Virus record (IMG/VR): IMGVR_UViG_3300017917_002319
Span: 1-28,243 of that record
DNA from: a virus
DNA: 28,243 nt
Strand: one strand, 5' to 3'
This document shows positions 7,889-14,420 of the stretch, one piece after another (position 1 is the stretch's first letter; each line of letters starts with the position of its first letter). The notes beneath the pieces were generated by a model. The model searched no databases, was not told the DNA's origin, and saw only the letters and a program-made list of their open reading frames with translations. The position numbers and the translations under genes are program-made.

Positions 7889-9468
7889 TGACAACAGACA
7901 TATACAAATCAATAGATCCATTCATACCACCTTTGTTGCAAAATGTAGTAACATTTAACAAAAGTGAGTATATCTATTGTGTTGTATTATTAAATGGTGA
8001 AGGTCCATTTTTAAATCTTACCACTGAGTCTGTAGTTGGTTTAAATATAGTAGATAACATAACTAAATTCACTCACACCGGTGAATTAGTTGTTTTAAAT
8101 GATAATGACATAATTGAAAGAGCTTATAACAATCCTGGTGAATCCTACACTACTAGACAAGCTGATCTCAATACAAACAGTATCGAATTCTTTTTTAGAG
8201 GTGATGGTAGAGATTTAGTATTAATATTAATTACACCACGTGATTCTGATAATTTAAATTTACAAGATCAGGTATCTTTAACTAACCCATTCACGTTAAA
8301 GTTCTTGTTTAGTATTACAAATATTAGAGATCAAATTACCAGTTCCGGTAAAAAATTAAAAGTACTTACTTTACAAGATTTAGATGAAAGAATCTTAGAA
8401 GAAGTTAATTTAAACTTCTGCACTTCAAAATTTGTTGAAGGTAAAAACTTAACTAATTTAGATAATTCAGAAAGAGGTATTTTAAGTGGTGAAGTAGTAA
8501 GAAACTTGCTTACTAGTGCACTCACACAATCAGGTACTTTTAAAGATAACACTGAAATCAGTTTTGCAACTAATGATGCATGGGATAGTGGTGGTTCTAC
8601 ATTATTTTATAGCTCACCAGCTACCTACAATGCATACAATGATTTAATTTACGTATTACAAAGACACATAAGTGGTCAAACATTTGATTCATGTATTTTA
8701 AGAAAAGAACGTAATAATGTATGGTCTTTAATGAGTGTAGGTAACTATTTTAAATATGGTTACAATAAAGGCACTGATAGTGCTGGTGCATTACATATTG
8801 AAAAATTCTTAGTTCAATCATCAGGCTCCACTGTTAATGTAGTATTAAAGAAAGACAGAACACCTACTGCTCTAGTAAACAATACTGGATATCTTAATAG
8901 TAGTTACATTACCAATTATCAATTATATTACTCTGATGCACAAACGGTGCAGGATGATATAATCACTCATGCAGTACACTCATATCAATTAAACGATAAA
9001 CAATTCAATATTGATATGACAAGAAACAATATTGAGAGTGCAAAGAGAACATTTGAAGATTTCTATGTAAAACCAATGAAAGGTGAAAATGGTAGACCAG
9101 CTCCTTTCTTCTATACAAATGCAATAAGAAATTCAAATCGTAATATTAAGAATACATTCAGCTTAGCAGATTACAGTTTAGATCAAAGGTTAAACTGGGG
9201 TAGAAACTATATTCTACTTAATGCAATTTATAGAGGTTTAACAATTGAATTCACTGTAGATGGTATATCTAATAGACAAGCAGGTAGATTTATTTCTATA
9301 GATAGAGAGGATGCTTTACCAACTTCTAGTTTTGATGATAGATTATTAGGTATTTGGTTTATAGTTAATGTTGAACACACATTTACCAGCACAACTTATC
9401 AAACTAAGATTATAGCTGTTAAGACATACTCTTATTCTCCAGTTGGTGGTAATCCTGATATTCAATAA
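7888..9468 (+). CDS. Baseplate hub protein, gp27-like
   Basis: The 526-residue protein is beta-rich. A first domain of about 150 residues contains VGLNIVDNITKFTHTGELVVLNDNDIIERAY and FFFRGDGRDLVLILITPRD, a pattern of paired strands with a G-D-G-R-D turn like the tube-like domains of gp27/gpD hub proteins. A middle region (DLDERILEEVNLNFCTSK) and a long C-terminal domain ending GIWFIVNVEHTFTSTTYQTKIIAVKTY follow; this last strand pair (a V-x-H-x-F segment) is common in hub proteins. T4 gp27 is 391 aa, so this one is larger. Its place directly after gp53 supports a hub role. Assignment is structural inference from the pattern. Confidence 0.45.
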   Translation: MTTDIYKSIDPFIPPLLQNVVTFNKSEYIYCVVLLNGEGPFLNLTTESVVGLNIVDNITKFTHTGELVVLNDNDIIERAYNNPGESYTTRQADLNTNSIEFFFRGDGRDLVLILITPRDSDNLNLQDQVSLTNPFTLKFLFSITNIRDQITSSGKKLKVLTLQDLDERILEEVNLNFCTSKFVEGKNLTNLDNSERGILSGEVVRNLLTSALTQSGTFKDNTEISFATNDAWDSGGSTLFYSSPATYNAYNDLIYVLQRHISGQTFDSCILRKERNNVWSLMSVGNYFKYGYNKGTDSAGALHIEKFLVQSSGSTVNVVLKKDRTPTALVNNTGYLNSSYITNYQLYYSDAQTVQDDIITHAVHSYQLNDKQFNIDMTRNNIESAKRTFEDFYVKPMKGENGRPAPFFYTNAIRNSNRNIKNTFSLADYSLDQRLNWGRNYILLNAIYRGLTIEFTVDGISNRQAGRFISIDREDALPTSSFDDRLLGIWFIVNVEHTFTSTTYQTKIIAVKTYSYSPVGGNPDIQ

Positions 9469-9471
9469 ATA
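9464..9471 (+). promoter_or_regulatory. TAAATA late-type promoter core
   Basis: AATAAATA spans the stop codon of the hub gene and ends 5 bases before the ATG at 9477. Confidence 0.6.
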
Positions 9472-9476
9472 TAATT

Positions 9477-10367
9477 ATGCCTAGTACAGAATACTTTAAA
9501 ACAATAGATCCGTATCTATATTCTGTCAATCTCTATTATAATAAAGACTATTATAGAGCATTTTCTAATTACTATAAAGTACTCGTATTCGGTATTGATA
9601 CACTTCAATATTTCATTGAATATAATAAAAGTAAAGTAATAGAGAACCCTATAGATGCAAGAGTTAAATTGTATAAAGAATTAGACTCTACTGGTATGGA
9701 CACATATCAGCAATTACAGTTTAAAATCTATTGGTATGAAAAATTCTTTAGTGATTTAAATCTCATTAAACAAACGTTTTTTCAACAAGTAGAAAATCCA
9801 GTATACTTTCAAGAGATTAGTGATAGTATTGGATTACTTAGAAATTACTTCTGTGTGCCTGATGATTCTACCTTATTGATAAAAGATACTAATTTTTCAG
9901 TACAAGCAAGTGAAGGTATACCATTACCAGTTAATGTTGGATCTGGTGTATATAACAAATTAAGAACTAACACAATTTTAGTATCCACAGAGATGAATTT
10001 TCTTAATACAGTCTTATATAGAAACAACATGTCTAATTTACAAGAGAACTTCACTTATCCAATAGAAGCACATGGTGAAAATCTTGTAACTGATTTCAAC
10101 TATATAGATAAGATTAAAAACATTTCACAAGAAGTGTTAGAAAAGAGTCTACGTCAGTTTTACGGTCAATTATATGATTTAATCTTATTCTATGAGAATT
10201 TTGATTATGGTGATTACGAACAAAATTTAGCTAAGATGCAAAAAGGTGCAATAGAAATAACTATAGAAGGAGCAACTAAGAAAATCACCTATTTACAACA
10301 ACAAGCTCTTTCCTATGTGAACACTGTTAATCTTTACACCACCTTAACAGCCCAAGCTATTAGTTAA
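9477..10367 (+). CDS. Unknown late virion-type protein (296 aa)
   Basis: I do not recognise this protein. It is rich in Tyr, Asn, Phe and Leu, and largely helical by pattern (LQFKIYWYEKFFSDLNLIKQTFFQQ around residue 80). A beta segment sits in the middle (SEGIPLPVNVGSGVYNKLRTNTILVS). A late-type core stands before its ATG, and it closes the hub block, so a structural or assembly role is likely. Its stop overlaps by eight bases the stop of the convergent gene on the minus strand. Confidence 0.55.
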   Translation: MPSTEYFKTIDPYLYSVNLYYNKDYYRAFSNYYKVLVFGIDTLQYFIEYNKSKVIENPIDARVKLYKELDSTGMDTYQQLQFKIYWYEKFFSDLNLIKQTFFQQVENPVYFQEISDSIGLLRNYFCVPDDSTLLIKDTNFSVQASEGIPLPVNVGSGVYNKLRTNTILVSTEMNFLNTVLYRNNMSNLQENFTYPIEAHGENLVTDFNYIDKIKNISQEVLEKSLRQFYGQLYDLILFYENFDYGDYEQNLAKMQKGAIEITIEGATKKITYLQQQALSYVNTVNLYTTLTAQAIS

Positions 10368-10800
10368 TTTCTGTTACTTCAGTTGGTTCATTAGTAAACA
10401 ACTGTTTAAAGATTTCTTCTCTAGTATACTTTAAATTTTTAGTTTCTTCTCTAACTGTTTTCTTTTCAACATCCATCTTTTTAATTTCCTTCATGGTGTT
10501 GTTCTTTTTATCGCTAATAACCAATTTACTCAAGGTATCTAAAGTAGAGGTGGAAGCTTGAATTAACTCAGCTAAAGCAGATACTTCTTTAGCATCAGGT
10601 GCTGCTTCTACCATTGGTTTAATTGTTTGAATGGTGAAATTAGTATCTTGTATAAGTTTACTAGCTTGATCGATAATAAATGATTCTAAATTCTCTTTAG
10701 TTATAGGAATTTGTTCTTGTATTGTATTTTGATTCTTTGCAATTTTGTTAATACCTTGCAATTGCGATACAAGAGAATCAATGTCTGTAGGATCTTCCAT
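10360..10800 (-). CDS. Probable terminase small subunit, gp16-like
   Basis: The 146-residue protein has an acidic N-terminus. A helical centre (ENLESFIIDQASKLIQDT, then AAPDAKEVSALAELIQASTSTLDTLSKLV, residues 62-95) leads into a basic coiled coil. It ends in a conserved-looking TREEIFKQLF near residues 127-136. The arrangement of a two-helix hairpin, an E-V-x-x-L-x-E-L-I segment and a final T-R-E-E-I/V resembles small terminase subunits of T4-like phages (T4 gp16, 164 aa), which load packaging onto DNA. The late-type promoter agrees. The large subunit is not in this window, so the call rests on pattern alone; a coiled-coil scaffold or chaperone is the main alternative. Confidence 0.45.
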   Translation of the reverse strand: MEDPTDIDSLVSQLQGINKIAKNQNTIQEQIPITKENLESFIIDQASKLIQDTNFTIQTIKPMVEAAPDAKEVSALAELIQASTSTLDTLSKLVISDKKNNTMKEIKKMDVEKKTVREETKNLKYTREEIFKQLFTNEPTEVTEIN

Positions 10801-10805
10801 AATAC

Positions 10806-10813
10806 TATTTAAG
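10806..10813 (-). promoter_or_regulatory. TAAATA late-type promoter core (minus strand)
   Basis: On the minus strand CTTAAATA ends 5 bases before the ATG at 10800. It is back to back with the sigma70-like promoter of the dUTPase gene. Confidence 0.6.
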
Positions 10814-10831
10814 CTATGGATACTTAAACAG

Positions 10832-10860
10832 TTGATTACATTTATTCAATAGTTTAATAT
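10832..10860 (+). promoter_or_regulatory. Sigma70-like promoter for the dUTPase gene
   Basis: TTGATT (10832-10837), a 17-base spacer and TAATAT (10855-10860) lie 6 bases before the ATG at 10867. The predicted start is at the ATG. Confidence 0.65.
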
Positions 10861-10866
10861 TTACGT

Positions 10867-11373
10867 ATGCTAGCACAACCCAATGATTTCGTACCTTTTG
10901 AATTACCTCATAGCAATTTTTATACCACTGATACGCCTAGTATCAAGTTTATTAAAACGCATGATGATGCAATCTTGCCACGTAAAGCTCATCCTCATCC
11001 TCTTACTGGTGATACTGGGTTTGATTTGTTTGCCGTTGATGACGTCGTTATTCCAGCTAGAGGTAGTGCAGTGGCTCCGGTAGGTTTGAAGCTAGCTTAT
11101 ATTACACCAGGTTATTGGTTTAGAATTGAACCTCGTAGTGGTCTTGGTTTTAAGAAGAATTTGCAACCTCATTTAGGTATTATTGACAATCCTTATCGTG
11201 GTGATATGGGAATTAAGTTATATAACTTCGGAGACTTTGATGTAACTATAAATAAAGGTGTAGCAGTTGCTCAATTTGCAATTTATGAGATCATAACTGC
11301 AAATGTAGAGTTTACTGATACAGTACAAGAAACTGATAGAGGTACTAAAGGTTTCGGAAGCACTGGTGTATGA
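10867..11373 (+). CDS. dut: dUTP diphosphatase (dUTPase)
   Basis: This 168-residue enzyme hydrolyses dUTP to dUMP and pyrophosphate, keeping uracil out of phage DNA and supplying dUMP for thymidylate synthesis. All five motifs of trimeric dUTPases are visible: DTGFDLFA (residues 49-56), PRSGLGF (89-95), GIIDNPYRGDMGIKLYN (104-120) with the catalytic Asp107, VAVAQFAI (132-139), and the C-terminal glycine-rich arm RGTKGFGSTGV (158-168). An extra 25-residue N-terminal segment precedes the usual start of the fold, but the ATG is fixed by a promoter 6 bases upstream. The last four bases overlap the next ATG (ATGA), coupling it to the glycosyltransferase-like gene. Confidence 0.95.
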   Translation: MLAQPNDFVPFELPHSNFYTTDTPSIKFIKTHDDAILPRKAHPHPLTGDTGFDLFAVDDVVIPARGSAVAPVGLKLAYITPGYWFRIEPRSGLGFKKNLQPHLGIIDNPYRGDMGIKLYNFGDFDVTINKGVAVAQFAIYEIITANVEFTDTVQETDRGTKGFGSTGV

Positions 11374-12092
11374 ACTTATATATAAGCCTAACAACTAAAT
11401 CACCTGAGCAATTAGGTGAGTTACCATTATCTAAATCGTTAAATTTATCTAAATTTATTTTAGATAAAGTAAGTTATTACGATGTTGCTGTCAATAATTT
11501 TGATAGTAAAAGTAAGCTTTTATATGTTTACAATAACACTGTACCTATTTGTAAAGCATATAATAAGATCATAATGGAAGTTGTTAAACGTGGTGAGTAT
11601 GAAAATATAGTATTTTTACATGATGATGTCTACATTGAAGATAGACATTTAACAGAGAAAGTAGATAAGTATCTTCAAACATATGATATTATCGGATTAG
11701 CTGGTGGTAATGATATGCAAGTACATAAACCATGTTTATGGCATGTCATGTGTAACCAAAGATTCGGTACAGTTGGTCATTATTTAACCACTGATAAAAA
11801 CACACATTGGTATGGTACTACATTTGGTGTTTCTGAAGCAAGAGTTGTTGTAATTGATGGTCTCTTTATTGGTGTAAAAGCAAGTGTATTTAAAGATTCT
11901 TATTTGATGTTTGATGAAGATCTTCCTGGTTTTCATCACTATGATATCAAATTCTGTATAGATGCTAACAATATGAAATACAAAATTGGTGTGGTACCAA
12001 TATTAGTAACTCATATGTCACCAGGATTGAAATCACTTCAAGATCCAAATTATATTAAATCTGAAGAAGCATTTCTTAAAAAGGTGCAATAA
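11370..12092 (+). CDS. Glycosyltransferase-like protein (GT-A fold)
   Basis: The 240-residue protein shows GT-A-type features. Residues 61-70 (CKAYNKIIME) precede ENIVFLHDDVYIE (79-90), where HDDV is the expected D-x-D-like metal/nucleotide-sugar site. A DIIGLAGGND segment follows at 106-115, then VVVIDGLFIGVKASVF (159-174), and finally FDEDLPGFHHYDIKFC (181-196) with an IGVVPILVTHMS end. The order matches the glycosyltransferase-like families common in large phages and giant viruses (the 'HqDv ... fHfYD' pattern). Whether it decorates DNA bases, virion proteins or host glycans cannot be told. It is translationally coupled to dUTPase by a four-base overlap, so it is probably an early gene and DNA-base glycosylation is worth considering. 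Confidence 0.7.
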   Translation: MNLYISLTTKSPEQLGELPLSKSLNLSKFILDKVSYYDVAVNNFDSKSKLLYVYNNTVPICKAYNKIIMEVVKRGEYENIVFLHDDVYIEDRHLTEKVDKYLQTYDIIGLAGGNDMQVHKPCLWHVMCNQRFGTVGHYLTTDKNTHWYGTTFGVSEARVVVIDGLFIGVKASVFKDSYLMFDEDLPGFHHYDIKFCIDANNMKYKIGVVPILVTHMSPGLKSLQDPNYIKSEEAFLKKVQ

Positions 12093-12120
12093 AAAAGGCG
12101 CTCAAATTAATGAGCGCCTT
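12090..12120 (-). terminator. Intrinsic terminator of the 44-aa minus-strand gene
   Basis: AAGGCGCTCA (12095-12104) and TGAGCGCCTT (12111-12120) form a perfect 10-bp stem with a 6-base loop. Read on the minus strand the stem is followed by TTTTTTATTG, a proper U-tract, 19 bases after the stop of the 44-aa gene. On the plus strand only CTTCG follows, so termination of the glycosyltransferase transcript would be weak. This is the only convincing intrinsic terminator seen. Confidence 0.85.
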
Positions 12121-12138
12121 CGTACTATTATGCCGATC

Positions 12139-12273
12139 TTACTTACTAGTCTTCTTACCAGTCTTCTTAGCAGACTTAACAGGTGTAGCGGGGGTAGCTA
12201 CTTGCTTAGTTGCGTTTGAAGCAGCACTAATTGTGTTGTTATCGGTATAAACTGCTGTCTTTGCTTTTGCCAT
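12139..12273 (-). CDS. Small lysine-rich basic protein, possibly DNA-binding (44 aa)
   Basis: The minus-strand frame from ATG 12273 encodes 44 residues, MAKAKTAVYTDNNTISAAS ... TPVKSAKKTGKKTSK, then TAA. The C-terminal tail repeats K-K-T/S, with alanine, proline and threonine between, like the tails of histone H1-type and other nucleic-acid-neutralising proteins. It has its own TAAATA late-type core 7 bases upstream and its own terminator 19 bases downstream, so it is a complete single-gene late unit. Late timing and the basic tail suggest a packaged or DNA-condensing protein, which is inference. An alternative is a small structural protein whose tail is a linker. Confidence 0.75.
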   Translation of the reverse strand: MAKAKTAVYTDNNTISAASNATKQVATPATPVKSAKKTGKKTSK

Positions 12274-12280
12274 ACATAAC

Positions 12281-12286
12281 TATTTA
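12281..12286 (-). promoter_or_regulatory. TAAATA late-type promoter core (minus strand)
   Basis: On the minus strand GTAAATAG places TAAATA 7 bases before the ATG at 12273. Confidence 0.55.
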
Positions 12287-12325
12287 CATTATAGCAAGTT
12301 GTGTTCAACTGTTTAAAGAAAAAAT

Positions 12326-12354
12326 TTGAATTTTTCTTTAGTATATACTAGCAT
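12326..12354 (+). promoter_or_regulatory. Sigma70-like promoter for the clamp loader gene
   Basis: TTGAAT (12326-12331), a 17-base spacer and TAGCAT (12349-12354) lie 6 bases before the ATG at 12361. The alternative -10, TATACT at 12344-12349, has a poor 12-base spacing. The preferred pair matches the geometry of the other early-type promoters. Confidence 0.5.
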
Positions 12355-12360
12355 AACAAT

Positions 12361-13284
12361 ATGGAATATTTCAATTCTCTTTGGGTAGAAAAGTATCGTC
12401 CCAAAACACTTAATGACATGGTCATAAGTGCTAGCAATCAGGTTTTTATTGAAAAATTTAAGAATAATGAGATACCCACTTTGCTTTTTGTTGGTAATCC
12501 TGGTACAGGTAAAACTACCTTAGCTAAGATCATAGTTAATGAGATATTGAATACTCAATATCTTTACATTAATGCATCAGATGAAAACGGTATTGATACA
12601 ATTCGTACCAAGGTGATGGGATTTGCTCAAACAAGAGGATTCACTGAAACTGTTAAAGTAATTATACTTGATGAAGCAGATGGTTTATCTCCAGATTCAC
12701 AACGTGCATTGCGTAATGTAATGGAAGAGTATGCTAAACATACTCGCTTTATTCTTACTGCAAATTACAAGCATAGAATCATTGAACCATTGCGTAGTAG
12801 GTGTCAGCAAGTAGATCTTACTTTTGATATGCCTTCTGTGGTAAATAGAATGGTTTCTATTCTCAATAATGAGAAGGTTACCTATAATATTGAGAATGTA
12901 AAGAATATTGTAAAGAGCTCATTTCCTGATATTCGTCTTACAATCAATAAAATTCAGAAAGCAATTGTTAATAATGAATTAGTTATTGATAGTAAGCTAT
13001 CAGTTAAGGTAGTTAATGACTTATATTGTTTAGTTAAGAAGGGTTTCGCATTGAAATCTAGACAATATATGATTCAAAAGCAAGATGATTTTGGAAATGA
13101 CTTTCAAAAGCTTCTTAAAGACTTATTTGACTGTATTGATAGTGATTCTACGTTAGAAGAGAACAATAAAAAACTCGCTTTAATTACTGTGCATGACCAC
13201 ATTTATAAAGCGAGTTTTGTAGCAGATCAAGAGATCAATGCTTATGTATGTCTCATTAATTTATCAAAATTGTTATCTTCTTAA
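12361..13284 (+). CDS. Sliding clamp loader ATPase subunit (gp44-type, RFC small-subunit family)
   Basis: This AAA+ ATPase opens the sliding clamp and loads it at primer junctions during phage DNA replication. The 307 residues begin LWVEKYRPKTLNDM, the family's N-terminal signature. The Walker A site is GNPGTGKTT (45-53), Walker B is VIILDEAD (100-107), sensor 1 is ILTANY (131-136), and PLRSRCQ (143-149) carries the SRC arginine finger. T4 gp44 is 319 aa, so the length fits. The clamp (gp45) and small loader subunit (gp62) are not in this window. An early-type promoter precedes it. The 3' end overlaps the convergent minus-strand gene by 12 bases with no terminator between. Confidence 0.93.
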   Translation: MEYFNSLWVEKYRPKTLNDMVISASNQVFIEKFKNNEIPTLLFVGNPGTGKTTLAKIIVNEILNTQYLYINASDENGIDTIRTKVMGFAQTRGFTETVKVIILDEADGLSPDSQRALRNVMEEYAKHTRFILTANYKHRIIEPLRSRCQQVDLTFDMPSVVNRMVSILNNEKVTYNIENVKNIVKSSFPDIRLTINKIQKAIVNNELVIDSKLSVKVVNDLYCLVKKGFALKSRQYMIQKQDDFGNDFQKLLKDLFDCIDSDSTLEENNKKLALITVHDHIYKASFVADQEINAYVCLINLSKLLSS

Positions 13285-13893
13285 GCCCATATAGATAGAG
13301 GTATATGATTTTGTACCTCCTTGATCAGCTAACTTACCAGTATCACTACCATGAGGTATCTTTACTTGAGTATTGAGTAAGTTTGTTTGTGATGGTGCAG
13401 TAGCTGAACCAATTTCAGGATTTTGTGAAGTTTTACGTGTTTGATTCTTCACAATTTCCTGTTCATCTTCTTCATACTCAGCAACTGTAATTGGTTTGAT
13501 ATTTTCTTTATTATCATAATGATGACTACCTGCAACGGGTGTCAAATTAGGATAAGCATCAATACGTTGAAGAAGATCAGCTGGACAGGTAACATATTCG
13601 TAAACCTTACCTGGCATTACTTCTTGCGAGATATCACAAGATACCAATCCATCCATATTATCATCATTACCTGGTTGTGTGGATGGGTAATGGTTCTTAA
13701 TGTTAGTAATTCTGATTGGTAAGTCGCTATTAGCGTACATTACTAATCTACGCTGAATTTCATCATTTAAAGCTTTAAAGGATGTCATTCTATCATAGCC
13801 ATCTTTAAACTTAACTATATCACCAACTAAGAAACCACCTCTAGTATATCTATTGATAGTGCTCTCCAAAATCTTGATAAATTTTTTATTCAC
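13273..13893 (-). CDS. Unknown late-type protein (206 aa), GTG start
   Basis: I do not recognise this family. The N-terminus (FIKILESTINRYTRGGFLVGDIVKFKDGY) has a helix followed by a G-G-F-L-V-G-D-I-V-K-F strand pair. The second half is low-complexity, polar and probably disordered (EEDEQEIVKNQTRKTSQNPEIG, then SQTNLLNTQV). The start is GTG at 13893: a late-type core AATAAATA lies 5 bases upstream, exactly as for ATG-started late genes, and no ATG in frame fits. The late promoter and the position between replication and baseplate genes suggest a virion or assembly protein. It runs back to back with gp25. Confidence 0.6.
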   Translation of the reverse strand: MNKKFIKILESTINRYTRGGFLVGDIVKFKDGYDRMTSFKALNDEIQRRLVMYANSDLPIRITNIKNHYPSTQPGNDDNMDGLVSCDISQEVMPGKVYEYVTCPADLLQRIDAYPNLTPVAGSHHYDNKENIKPITVAEYEEDEQEIVKNQTRKTSQNPEIGSATAPSQTNLLNTQVKIPHGSDTGKLADQGGTKSYTSIYMGLRR

Positions 13894-13898
13894 ATAAT

Positions 13899-13906
13899 TA
13901 TTTATT
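13899..13906 (-). promoter_or_regulatory. TAAATA late-type promoter core (minus strand)
   Basis: On the minus strand AATAAATA ends 5 bases before the GTG at 13893, supporting that unusual start. Confidence 0.65.
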
Positions 13907-13919
13907 ATCTCAGTCTAAA

Positions 13920-13927
13920 ATTAAATA
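13920..13927 (+). promoter_or_regulatory. TAAATA late-type promoter core for gp25
   Basis: ATTAAATA ends 5 bases before the ATG at 13933. With the minus-strand core at 13899-13906 it forms a divergent late promoter pair only about 15 bases apart. Confidence 0.65.
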
Positions 13928-13932
13928 ATAGT

Positions 13933-14418
13933 ATGGGTAATATAAATTTATCCCAACTAGCTAATTTACCACAATCGACAACTGGTTACAAATATTCTGA
14001 TTTAACTCTCGATATTGCATCAGAAACCACGAGAACTGACTATCTCAACTCTCAATACAGTAATAACGATTTACAAGCACAATACGATTTAGGTGCTATA
14101 AAAGATAGTATTCGTAACATTTTTATTACATTTCCTGGTCAAAAGTTATTAAACCCTACATTTGGGTTAAATTTAATGCAATTTTTATTTTTACCAGTGT
14201 CAGATGTTACGGCAAACCTTATCGGTCAACGTATCTTAAATGGTTTAATAATAAACGAACCTCGTATTACAGTTAAAAAGATATATGTAGATGGTGTGTC
14301 AGATGAAAATCGATATAACATTACCTTACAGATAACTGTACCACTTATAAATACTTATACAATTTTCACATTGAAAGGTACATTAAATAGTACTGGGTTT
14401 AACTTTTACAACTTTTAA
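13933..14418 (+). CDS. Baseplate wedge protein, gp25/gpW family
   Basis: The 161-residue protein contains the lysozyme-like gp25 fold pattern. KYSDLTLDI (residues 20-28) is followed by DLGAIKDSIRNIFITFPGQKLLNPTFGLNLMQFLF (55-89), where the F/T-x-P-G-x-x-x-x-x-P-x-F-G-x-x-L core is diagnostic. The C-terminal strands (RITVKKIYVDGVSDENRYNITLQITVPL) match the EPR-I-x-V segment; an E-P-R-I motif is present. gp25 is part of the wedge core that triggers sheath contraction. T4 gp25 is 132 aa, so there is an N-terminal extension of about 25 residues. The gp6-type gene follows two bases later, the conserved gp25-gp6 order. Confidence 0.85.
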   Translation: MGNINLSQLANLPQSTTGYKYSDLTLDIASETTRTDYLNSQYSNNDLQAQYDLGAIKDSIRNIFITFPGQKLLNPTFGLNLMQFLFLPVSDVTANLIGQRILNGLIINEPRITVKKIYVDGVSDENRYNITLQITVPLINTYTIFTLKGTLNSTGFNFYNF

Positions 14419-14420
14419 CT

